From the NCBI GenBank assembly GCA_903921965.1, contig CAIXSE010000217.1, positions 1 through 8,806 of the forward strand: a DNA stretch of 8,806 nt. The letters run 5' to 3'. Made by a program: the position numbers and the translations under genes. Below the pieces are notes generated by a model. It was given only the letters and a program-made list of their open reading frames with translations, ran no database searches and was not told the origin of the DNA. Shown piece after piece: positions 1 through 5,744 of this stretch (position 1 is its first letter; every line of letters starts with the position of its first letter). The DNA is from an uncultured Thermoleophilia bacterium (lineage in GTDB: Bacteria; Actinomycetota; Thermoleophilia; UBA2241).

Positions 1-1014
1 ATCTGGGCCAGCCAGCTCGAGATGGACGCCTGGGCGCTGCGCAACGCCCGCGAGATGTGGATGGTCGGGCTGCGCCCCGGCGACCTGCTGCAGAACTGCT
101 TCGGCTACGGGCTGCCGACCAGCGTCGGCCTGCAGTACGGCGCCCAGCGGGCGGGCATCGGCGTCGTGCCCGCCGGCATCGGCCGCCAGGAGCTGCTCAT
201 CGACCTCATCCTCGACCTCGGGGTGACGGCCATCTGCACCACGCCGTCGTACGGTCTGTATCTCGCCGACAAGGCGAAGGAGCGCGGGCTCGACCTCGCG
301 AACGACTCGCGGCTGCGCATCGGCCTCTTCGGCGCCGAACCGTGGCCGGAGTCGGGGCGCAGCCGCCTGACGGAGGCCATGGGCGTCGACCCGTTCAACG
401 AGTTCGGCATGGGCGAGTTCCTCGGCCCCGGCATGGCGGCCGAGTGCACCGAGAAGGACGGCATGCACGCCTGGGCCGACCACCTGCTCGTCGAGTGCAT
501 CGACCCGGAGACGGGCGCCCCGGTGCCCGACGGCGCCCCCGGCGAGCTCGTCTGGACCTCGCTGACCAGCGACACCACGGCCATGGTCCGCTATCGCAGC
601 CACGACATCAGCTCGCTGACCTGGGCGCCGTGCCCGTGCGGCCGCACGCACCCGCGCATCGGCCGCATCACCGGGCGCAGCGACGACGCCCTCTCCATCG
701 GCGGCCTCGTCGTGTTCCCGAGCCAGATCGAGGAGGTCCTCGTCCGCTTCCCCGAGTTCGGGAGCAACTTCTGCATGGTCGTCGAGCTCGTGGACAACCT
801 CGACCGGCTCACCGTGCAGGCCGAGGTCACCGACCTCGCGGTGCTGACGGGTGAGGAGCGGGAACGGCTGGGCAGGCGCATCCAGGCCGGCGTGAAGGCG
901 ACGGTCGGGGTGAGCCCCAGGGTGGAACTGCACGACCCGTTCACGCTCCCGCGCGTCACCGAGGGGCAGGGCAAGTCGGCCTGCCACCGGGTGGACGACC
1001 GGCGCAGGGGCTGA
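1..1014 (+). CDS. Phenylacetate-CoA ligase family (PaaK-type) aryl-CoA ligase, 5' end missing
   Basis: An AMP-forming ligase that would activate an aryl acid such as phenylacetate with ATP and then form the CoA thioester in the cytoplasm. The reading frame is open from base 1, and 337 residues are visible against about 430 for the family. The N-terminal part, with the Ser/Gly/Thr-rich ATP loop, is therefore upstream. Visible family landmarks, in fragment numbering, are FGAEPW near residue 110, FGMGEFLGPG near 135 (the A5-like Mg/ATP motif, with FGMGE in place of the usual YGLSE), RYRSHD near 197, a CPCGRTHPR segment near 211, ITGRSDD near 223, VFPSQIEEVL near 238, and a C-terminal GQGKS whose Lys (about 325) fits the catalytic lysine. 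The A8 hinge normally reads RGVNVFP; here it is GGLVVFP, so an Arg and an Asn are lost. The gene ends 13 bp from the convergent transporter. The family is clear; the acid it uses is not. Confidence 0.9.
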   Translation: MWASQLEMDAWALRNAREMWMVGLRPGDLLQNCFGYGLPTSVGLQYGAQRAGIGVVPAGIGRQELLIDLILDLGVTAICTTPSYGLYLADKAKERGLDLANDSRLRIGLFGAEPWPESGRSRLTEAMGVDPFNEFGMGEFLGPGMAAECTEKDGMHAWADHLLVECIDPETGAPVPDGAPGELVWTSLTSDTTAMVRYRSHDISSLTWAPCPCGRTHPRIGRITGRSDDALSIGGLVVFPSQIEEVLVRFPEFGSNFCMVVELVDNLDRLTVQAEVTDLAVLTGEERERLGRRIQAGVKATVGVSPRVELHDPFTLPRVTEGQGKSACHRVDDRRRG

Positions 1015-1034
1015 GGGTCCGCGCGGCTCACCCC
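1007..1034. terminator. Bulged hairpin between convergent genes, possible bidirectional terminator
   Basis: GGGG-c-TGAG (1007-1015) can pair with CTCACCCC (1027-1034) around an 11-nt loop, giving eight pairs with one bulged C. The stem includes the stop codons of both converging genes. No T-tract follows on either strand, so intrinsic termination is uncertain. The complementarity arises partly because TGA and TCA stops face each other. Confidence 0.3.
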
Positions 1035-1873
1035 AGCGCGAGGCACACGACGCCGGCCAGCACCGTCGCCGCCGCCGCCCATTGGAGGGGACGCAGGTGC
1101 TCGTGCAGCACGAGCCGGGCCAGCAGCACGGTCACGGCGGGGCTCAGCCAGCCGAGCACCGCGACCACGCTGAGGTCGCCCATCGCCGTGGCGCTCGCGA
1201 AGAGCGTGTTGGCGAGCGGGATCATGAGGCCGATCACGAGCAGGATCGGCAGTGCACGGCGGCGCAGACCGAGCTTCGGCCGCTGCGCCGCGACCCAGAG
1301 CGTCGTCCAGACGGCGGCCGAGACGCGCACGCCGGCGACCGCCCAGAAGGGGCTCGTGTCGGCGCCGGTGTCCATGGCGATCAGCAGGAACCCCGCGGTC
1401 ACCGAGGCGGCGATGCCCAGGGCGACGCCGCGCAGCGTGACCGGGTGGGTGTCCTGCGGCGCCGCCGGGCCGGGGCGCGAGATCACGACGATCCCCGCGA
1501 GCGTGGCCACGATGCCCACGAGCTGCAGCGCCGACGGCTGGTCGCCCTCGAGCAGGCCCCACAGCACGGGGAACACCGCGGCGCCGGCCAGGATCGGTGC
1601 CACCACGCTCATCTTGGTGATGGTCACCGCCTTGAAGTAGGTGATGCCGCTCACGGCGGAGCTGGCGCCGCCGAGCACGACCACGAGCATGATCGAGGCC
1701 GGTGGCATCTGCGGGGAGAGCACGGCCACGGTGAGCAGGGAGCCGAGCGCCGCGACCGGGGTGCACACGAGGACGACGGCCCACGAAGACATGCGCCGGG
1801 ACTCGAGGCCGGCCATGAAATCGGAGGCGCCCCAGGTGAGGCTCGCCAGCAGCGCGAGGAGCGGCGCGAGCAC
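1028..1873 (-). CDS. EamA/DMT-superfamily membrane transporter (second of a tandem pair)
   Basis: A predicted inner-membrane permease of the drug/metabolite transporter (EamA) family, 281 aa, which is a usual length. Hydrophobic segments alternate with short loops and suggest about ten membrane helices in two EamA repeats of roughly 135 residues. Family-typical features are the N-terminal LLALLASLTWGASDF, the PILAGAAVFPVLWGLLEG segment closing repeat one, and DLSVVAVLGWLSPAVT followed by LVLHEHLRPLQW near the C-terminus. The start is GTG at 1873. A GGTGAG ribosome site (1884-1879) lies five bases before it, overlapping the end of the upstream paralogue, whose stop is 11 bp away. The two genes are therefore almost certainly one transcript. 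Substrates of EamA proteins cannot be predicted from sequence; amino-acid or metabolite export is the common role in the family. Confidence 0.88.
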   Translation of the reverse strand: MLAPLLALLASLTWGASDFMAGLESRRMSSWAVVLVCTPVAALGSLLTVAVLSPQMPPASIMLVVVLGGASSAVSGITYFKAVTITKMSVVAPILAGAAVFPVLWGLLEGDQPSALQLVGIVATLAGIVVISRPGPAAPQDTHPVTLRGVALGIAASVTAGFLLIAMDTGADTSPFWAVAGVRVSAAVWTTLWVAAQRPKLGLRRRALPILLVIGLMIPLANTLFASATAMGDLSVVAVLGWLSPAVTVLLARLVLHEHLRPLQWAAAATVLAGVVCLALG

Positions 1874-1878
1874 GTCAG

Positions 1879-1884
1879 CTCACC
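1879..1884 (-). promoter_or_regulatory. Ribosome binding site fixing the GTG start at 1873
   Basis: Minus-strand GGTGAG sits five bases before the GTG start, directly after the TGA stop of the upstream transporter gene. It supports the GTG start and translational coupling of the pair. Confidence 0.55.
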
Positions 1885-2730
1885 TCAGCCCAGTGCCAGG
1901 CAGACGACGCCGGCCAGCACCGCGACGGCCGCGGCCCACTGCAGCGGGCGCATGCGCTCGTGCAGGACGAGCCACGCGTACATCATCGTCACCGCCGGGC
2001 TGAGCCAGCCCAGCACGGCGACGACGCTGAGGTCGGCCATCGTCGTGGCCTTCGCGAACAGCAGGTTGGCGCCGATGACCATCAGCCCGGCGGCGACGAG
2101 GGCCGGCAGGCTGCGGCGCCGCAGGCGCAGGGCCGGCCGGGCGGCGGCGATCCAGGCGCCGCAGAGCAGCGCCGCCGCGCAGCGGATCACGGTGGCCGCC
2201 CACAGCGGGTCGGAGGCGGCCCCGTAGTCCAGGGTGATGACCAGGATGCCGGCGAAGGCGGAGCCGGCCACGGCCAGCAGGACGCCTTTGAGCGTGGTGC
2301 GCGGGTGCCTGTCGTCGGCGTCGTCGCCCGGGCGCGACACCACCACGATACCGCTGATGGTGACGGCGATGCCCACGATCGCCAGGGCCGACGGCTTCTC
2401 GCCGCGGGCGAGGCCCCAGACGACCGGCAGCACCGCGGCGCCTGCCAGGATCGGCGAGGTGATGCTCATCCTGGTCACGCGCAGGGCGTAGTAGTAGGTG
2501 ATGGCGCTCAGGCCGGAGCACGTGCCGCCGGCGACGAGGACCGCGGCGACGCCGGCGGACGGGGAGGGCGAGTGCGCCGCCACGAGGGCCACGACCCCGC
2601 CGGCCGCCGCGGCCGTCATGGTGACCAGGGCGACGGCCCACGACGTGGTGCGGCGCGCCTCGACGCCGGCGATGAAGTCGGACGTCCCCCACGAGAAGCT
2701 CGCCAGCAGGGCGAGCAGTGTGGCTACCAC
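1885..2730 (-). CDS. EamA/DMT-superfamily membrane transporter (first of a tandem pair)
   Basis: A second predicted ten-helix EamA permease, clearly paralogous to its downstream neighbour along the whole length without obvious gaps. Shared stretches include LLALLAS at the N-terminus, PILAGAAV in the middle, and DLSVVAVLGWLSPAVT, RPLQWAAA and AGVVCLALG at the end. I chose GTG at 2730 because the protein then has exactly the same length (281 aa) and the same start register as the paralogue. A TTG at 2766 would add 12 residues (start MVTSAPRRGGPA) that have no counterpart in the paralogue. Neither start has a strong ribosome site. The gene diverges from the receiver-GGDEF gene across a region with an inverted repeat. 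Since EamA proteins can act as dimers, the pair might form a heterodimer; that is inference only. The transported compound is unknown. Confidence 0.86.
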   Translation of the reverse strand: MVATLLALLASFSWGTSDFIAGVEARRTTSWAVALVTMTAAAAGGVVALVAAHSPSPSAGVAAVLVAGGTCSGLSAITYYYALRVTRMSITSPILAGAAVLPVVWGLARGEKPSALAIVGIAVTISGIVVVSRPGDDADDRHPRTTLKGVLLAVAGSAFAGILVITLDYGAASDPLWAATVIRCAAALLCGAWIAAARPALRLRRRSLPALVAAGLMVIGANLLFAKATTMADLSVVAVLGWLSPAVTMMYAWLVLHERMRPLQWAAAVAVLAGVVCLALG

Positions 2731-2907
2731 CGCCGGACCGCCGCGCCGCGGCGCCGATGTAACCAACGTGCTGCTGCTGGGCGGGTGTCCGGCACGGTCT
2801 ACGACCCTATCACGACGAGTGTCCTATTCACTCGCGCGGCCTCGAGGACGACCATACGAGGCAGGGCACCCGCCGCTGGGGCCACGATCCGGGAGGACAA
2901 GAGTCGC
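2731..2907. other. Divergent intergenic region between transporter pair and receiver-GGDEF gene
   Basis: This stretch must hold the promoters for both directions if the genes are transcribed from here. It includes the least GC-rich patch nearby (about 2800-2860) and the inverted repeat at 2816-2834. A minus-strand TAGGGT could be a -10 element for the transporters, but its -35 match is poor. I found no convincing plus-strand sigma-70 pair. The ribosome site for the plus-strand gene is GGGAGGA at 2891-2897. Confidence 0.4.
2816..2834. promoter_or_regulatory. Inverted repeat CGAGTG-N7-CACTCG, candidate operator
   Basis: Two perfect 6-bp arms (2816-2821 and 2829-2834) flank a TCCTATT centre that is AT-rich for this genome. 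It lies midway between divergent genes, about 85 bp from the transporter start and 73 bp from the receiver-GGDEF start. Size and placement fit a dimeric repressor site; the cognate regulator is unknown. Confidence 0.35.
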
Positions 2908-3846
2908 ATGGAGATCCTCGTCGCACACGCCGCCGACGAAGCACGGGCCGCGCTGGTGTCGTGCCTCGCGGCGATGGACGTCGCCGTCGTCGAGGCGGCC
3001 GACGGCGCGCGCGCCCGCGACCTGCTGTCGCGGCCGGACGGTCCCTCCGTGGCGCTTCTGGACTGGAGCCTGCCCGGCATGACCGGGCTCGACATCTGCA
3101 GAGACCTGCGCGAGGACGTCCGCTCGCGCGACCTGTACCTCATGGTGGTGGCCCCCGCCGCCCGCAAGTGCGAGGTGACCGAGGCTGCTGCGGCCGGCGC
3201 GGACGACTTCGTCTGGACGCCCGTGGGCGCCGACGACCTGCGGTCGCGGGTGGCGTTCGCGAGGGCCGTCCTCGCCGCACGTCCCGCCGCCTCTCCCGAG
3301 GGCGGCGACGAGTGTCTGCGCTGCTTCGACCCGGTGACGAAGGTGCACGACCGCGCGCAGATGGTCCGCCGGCTCGATGAAGAGCTCGCGCGAGCCCGCC
3401 GCGAGCGCATCACGGTGGGCATCGGTATCCTCGACGTGGACGGGCTCGGCCCGGTCAACCGCGAGTTCGGCCGCGAAGCGGGCGACGAGGTGCTGTGCGA
3501 GGTCGCCCGCCGCCTCAAGGGCACGCTGAGGGCGTACGACGTCGTCGGCCGCCTCCAGAGCGACGAGTTCCTCATCATCACGCCGCGGACCGGCAAGTAC
3601 GACATCGCCGACGCGCTCGACCGTGTGCGACGGGCGATGGCGGCGAAGCCCTTCTGCCACGGCGACCAGTGCCTCGCCATCACGGTCGCCATCGGAGGAG
3701 TGACCGGCGCCGAGGAGACCGCCGAGGAGCTCATCGCCCTCGCGCGCCCGGTGCTGGGCGAGGCCAAGCAGGCCGGTGGCGACAGCGTGGTCGCCGGCGT
3801 CAAGGTGGTCCTCGAGTCGGTGCTGACCAACCAGTGGTCGAGCTGA
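2908..3846 (+). CDS. Receiver-GGDEF protein with degenerate active sites and an intact I-site
   Basis: A 312-aa cytoplasmic protein with an N-terminal receiver domain (about 2-120), a short linker and a GGDEF domain (about 140-300). The receiver keeps the phospho-acceptor Asp52 (LLDW) and the AGADDF segment. The acidic pair after strand 1 is His7-Ala8, the conserved Thr/Ser is Ala82, and the conserved Lys is Thr104, so ordinary phosphorylation signalling is doubtful. In the GGDEF domain, Asp176, Asn184 and Asp193 match the metal- and guanine-binding residues of PleD in exact register. The signature loop, however, is QSDEF (217-221) instead of GG[D/E]EF, and the late phosphate-binding Arg is Gly291. 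The inhibitory-site RxxD (Arg208-Asp211) is present five residues before the loop. This pattern fits a c-di-GMP-binding effector rather than a cyclase. The ATG has GGGAGGA ten bases upstream. The frame is open further upstream, but there it lies opposite the transporter gene and does not look like receiver sequence. Confidence 0.9.
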   Translation: MEILVAHAADEARAALVSCLAAMDVAVVEAADGARARDLLSRPDGPSVALLDWSLPGMTGLDICRDLREDVRSRDLYLMVVAPAARKCEVTEAAAAGADDFVWTPVGADDLRSRVAFARAVLAARPAASPEGGDECLRCFDPVTKVHDRAQMVRRLDEELARARRERITVGIGILDVDGLGPVNREFGREAGDEVLCEVARRLKGTLRAYDVVGRLQSDEFLIITPRTGKYDIADALDRVRRAMAAKPFCHGDQCLAITVAIGGVTGAEETAEELIALARPVLGEAKQAGGDSVVAGVKVVLESVLTNQWSS

Positions 3847-3858
3847 CGGGTCCCCCGC

Positions 3859-3875
3859 CCGGCTGATCCAGCCGG
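3859..3875 (+). terminator. Short GC hairpin after the receiver-GGDEF gene
   Basis: CCGGCT and AGCCGG form a perfect 6-bp stem with a GATCC loop, 12 bp after the stop codon. No T-run follows, so it is at best a weak or factor-assisted terminator. Confidence 0.3.
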
Positions 3876-3916
3876 CAGCATCCCCCGCAGCGGTGTGGCC
3901 GCGGCCGCGCCGCGGG

Positions 3917-3922
3917 TACAGT
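3917..3922 (+). promoter_or_regulatory. Possible -10 element (TACAGT) for the first binding-protein gene
   Basis: TACAGT fits the TAnnnT pattern and stands out in a GC-rich spacer, 38 bp before the ATG. No good -35 is seen at 16-18 bp spacing; the region upstream instead carries a repeated CCGCGG (3899-3904 and 3910-3915). Confidence 0.25.
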
Positions 3923-3934
3923 GAAGCAAGCCCA

Positions 3935-3947
3935 GTCCACGGTGGAC
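3935..3947. promoter_or_regulatory. Perfect palindrome GTCCAC-G-GTGGAC just before a ribosome site
   Basis: A 13-bp perfect inverted repeat lies 12 bp after the possible -10 element and abuts the GGAGGGG ribosome site (3948-3954) of the first binding-protein gene. The position suits a repressor operator or a small RNA hairpin (5-bp stem, CGG loop) that limits ribosome access. This is inference from placement. Confidence 0.35.
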
Positions 3948-3960
3948 GGAGGGGCCGGGG

Positions 3961-5676
3961 ATGCGGAGCGGACGACGCGCGAGGGGCGCGCCGCATGCAC
4001 TGAGCCGGAGGCCACGCAGTGCGGCCACGCTCTGGAACGCCGCGGCTCCGCTCCTGTTCGCCGTCGCCCTGTCGCTCGCCGCGGCGGGATGTGGCTCGGA
4101 CCCGGCGACCTCCGGCGGTCCGGCGGACGGGTCGCCGGCGCCGCACCCGGGCGGCACCTACGAGTACCCGCTCCAGTCCGACCCGCAGTCGCTCCTGCCG
4201 CCGCACGTCGACGACAGCGCCGAGACGGAGGTCGGTCACCAGGTCTTCGAAGGCCTCGTCGCCTACGCGGCGAGGGACGACGGCACGGTCGTCACCGTCC
4301 CCTGCCTCGCCGAGAGCTGGTCGGCGAACGCCGACGCCTCGGTGTGGACGTTCCGCCTGCGCCGTGGTGTGCGGTTCCAGGCCCCGGTGGACCGGGAGGT
4401 GACGGCCGGCGACGTGGTCTCGGCGCTGCGCTACCTCGCCGACCGCCGGCACGGGTCGTTCCTCGCCTACATGTACGCGGTCATCGCCGGCACCGACGAG
4501 GAAGGCTTCGCGGCGCCGGAGGACCTCGGCGTGGAGGCCCTCGACCGCTACACCGTGCGCTTCACGCTGAAGCGGCCGTTCGCGGTGTTCCCCGACACGT
4601 TGGGCCACGCGGCGTACTGGGTCTGGCCGGTGGACCACCTCCGCCGCGTGGGCCGCTCGGGCTTCGAGGCGAGCCCGGTGGGGACGGGCCCCTTCGTCCT
4701 CTCGCGCCGCGTCCGCGGGGAGTACATCGACCTCCGGAGGAACCCGTCCTGGTGGAACGCATCGTCGGGACAGCCGTACCTCGAGGGCGTCCACTTCCGC
4801 GTCTTCGAGAGCGTGTCGGCGGAGCTGCTCGCCTTCCAGAAGGGCCTCATCGACTACACGTGGGTACCCCAGGGACAGGTGGCCGCGTCGCGCTCGCTGC
4901 CGCAGGTGCAGAGCGGTGAGTGGGAGGCGAAGGTGCTTCCGGTCCAGGGCGCCTTCTACGTGGCCTTCGACTGGGACGACCCGGTGGTCGGCGGGGACGG
5001 CGGCTCGGCGGTGCGCGAGGCCATCGACTGTGCCGTCGACCGCGCGTCACTCGTGGCGGTCGTGGGCGACGGCGTGTACATCCCGCAGACGGGCCTCGTG
5101 CCCGCGGTGTTCCCGGGCTGGAAGGACGAACAGCCGGCGCAGGCGTACGACCCGCAGCGGGCGAGGGTGCTGTACGAGCAGGCGGGGAGCCCGCCGCTGG
5201 AACTCACCTACTGGGACGAGCGCGCCGTCGAGGCGGGAGCGCTCTGGCTGCGCGACGCCTGCGCCGCGGCCGGCATCCCGCTCAGGCTGCGGCGCCTCAC
5301 CTGGGAGCAGTTCGGCGAGGCGGTGTACGGCGGGGGCTCCGGCGGGCGCCAGGTCTTCTTCGCGGGGTGGCTCGCCGACTACCCTTCGGACGACGACTTC
5401 CTGTACCCCACCTTCTTCAGCGGCCAGTCGGCCTCGTCGCTCGGGACCGCCTACACGGATGCCGACGTGGACCGGCTGCTGACCCTCGCCCGGTCCACCG
5501 CCGACCCTGCCAGACGCCTGGATCTCAGCCGCCGGGCGGCCAACGAGATCCTCGCGGACAAGCCCGTGCTCCCGCTGTTCGAGCTCGCCGAGTACCGCCT
5601 GCTCAGCACGCGACTCGGCGGGTTCACGGCGCCCACCGCCCAGGGGGTCGACATGTGGAGGCTGTGGGTGAAGTAG
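3961..5676 (+). CDS. Family-5 ABC solute-binding lipoprotein (peptide-type), copy 1
   Basis: A 571-aa extracytoplasmic binding protein of the DppA/OppA family (SBP_bac_5). The N-terminus is Arg-rich, followed by a hydrophobic stretch (about 25-42) and a lipobox ending AAGC, so Cys44 is the likely lipidated residue. Family features are VFEGLVAY, CLAESW, WTFRLRRGVRF, TAGDVV and VGTGPFVL in the first half. A GWLADYP segment follows, in which Asp473 corresponds to the Asp that usually contacts the ligand's amino end. The next residues (SDDDFLYP) depart from the common DPDNFL. The ATG has GGAGGGG six bases upstream. It is followed 68 bp later by a paralogue with roughly 60% identity by eye. No permease or ATPase gene is adjacent on either side. 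The ligand is probably an oligopeptide, but nickel, heme or sugar ligands occur in this family. The dedicated transporter, if any, is not in the window. Confidence 0.92.
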   Translation: MRSGRRARGAPHALSRRPRSAATLWNAAAPLLFAVALSLAAAGCGSDPATSGGPADGSPAPHPGGTYEYPLQSDPQSLLPPHVDDSAETEVGHQVFEGLVAYAARDDGTVVTVPCLAESWSANADASVWTFRLRRGVRFQAPVDREVTAGDVVSALRYLADRRHGSFLAYMYAVIAGTDEEGFAAPEDLGVEALDRYTVRFTLKRPFAVFPDTLGHAAYWVWPVDHLRRVGRSGFEASPVGTGPFVLSRRVRGEYIDLRRNPSWWNASSGQPYLEGVHFRVFESVSAELLAFQKGLIDYTWVPQGQVAASRSLPQVQSGEWEAKVLPVQGAFYVAFDWDDPVVGGDGGSAVREAIDCAVDRASLVAVVGDGVYIPQTGLVPAVFPGWKDEQPAQAYDPQRARVLYEQAGSPPLELTYWDERAVEAGALWLRDACAAAGIPLRLRRLTWEQFGEAVYGGGSGGRQVFFAGWLADYPSDDDFLYPTFFSGQSASSLGTAYTDADVDRLLTLARSTADPARRLDLSRRAANEILADKPVLPLFELAEYRLLSTRLGGFTAPTAQGVDMWRLWVK

Positions 5677-5683
5677 TCAGGCG

Positions 5684-5712
5684 GTGACACGGCCTGCCGT
5701 CGGAGCTATGCT
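5684..5712 (+). promoter_or_regulatory. Sigma-70-like promoter for the second binding-protein gene
   Basis: GTGACA (5684-5689, five of six matches to TTGACA) and TATGCT (5707-5712, four of six to TATAAT) are separated by exactly 17 bp, 32 bp before the ATG. A short palindrome ACGGC-CT-GCCGT (5689-5700) lies in the spacer and could be a regulator site, though chance is possible at this GC content. The second binding protein, and probably the sensor after it, may be expressed independently of the first. Confidence 0.55.
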
Positions 5713-5744
5713 CGCGCCATCCACTGCCGGGGTCAGGGGGCGGC

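Noticed and set aside
591..1784. Long minus-strand open frame (397 codons)
   Set aside because: It runs antisense to the ligase and out of frame with the EamA gene. Its Arg/Gly/Ala/Pro-rich translation is typical of a GC-rich shadow frame.
1082..2227. Plus-strand open frame across the transporter pair
   Set aside because: Its translation is rich in His, Arg, Gly and Ala with no domain. The minus strand encodes two full-length EamA proteins with matching motifs.
1960..2907. Upstream extension of the receiver-GGDEF frame
   Set aside because: The frame is open but antisense to the EamA gene. The receiver fold begins at the ATG at 2908, which has a ribosome site.
3899..3915. Repeated CCGCGG (3899-3904 and 3910-3915) as an operator
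   Set aside because: CCGCGG is a self-complementary GC-only hexamer expected often by chance at this base composition, so it is not called separately.
2824..4794. Minus-strand open frame of 656 codons
   Set aside because: It lies opposite the receiver-GGDEF gene and the first binding protein, both of which have clear family motifs. The translation is low-complexity Arg/Ala/Val with no recognisable domain.
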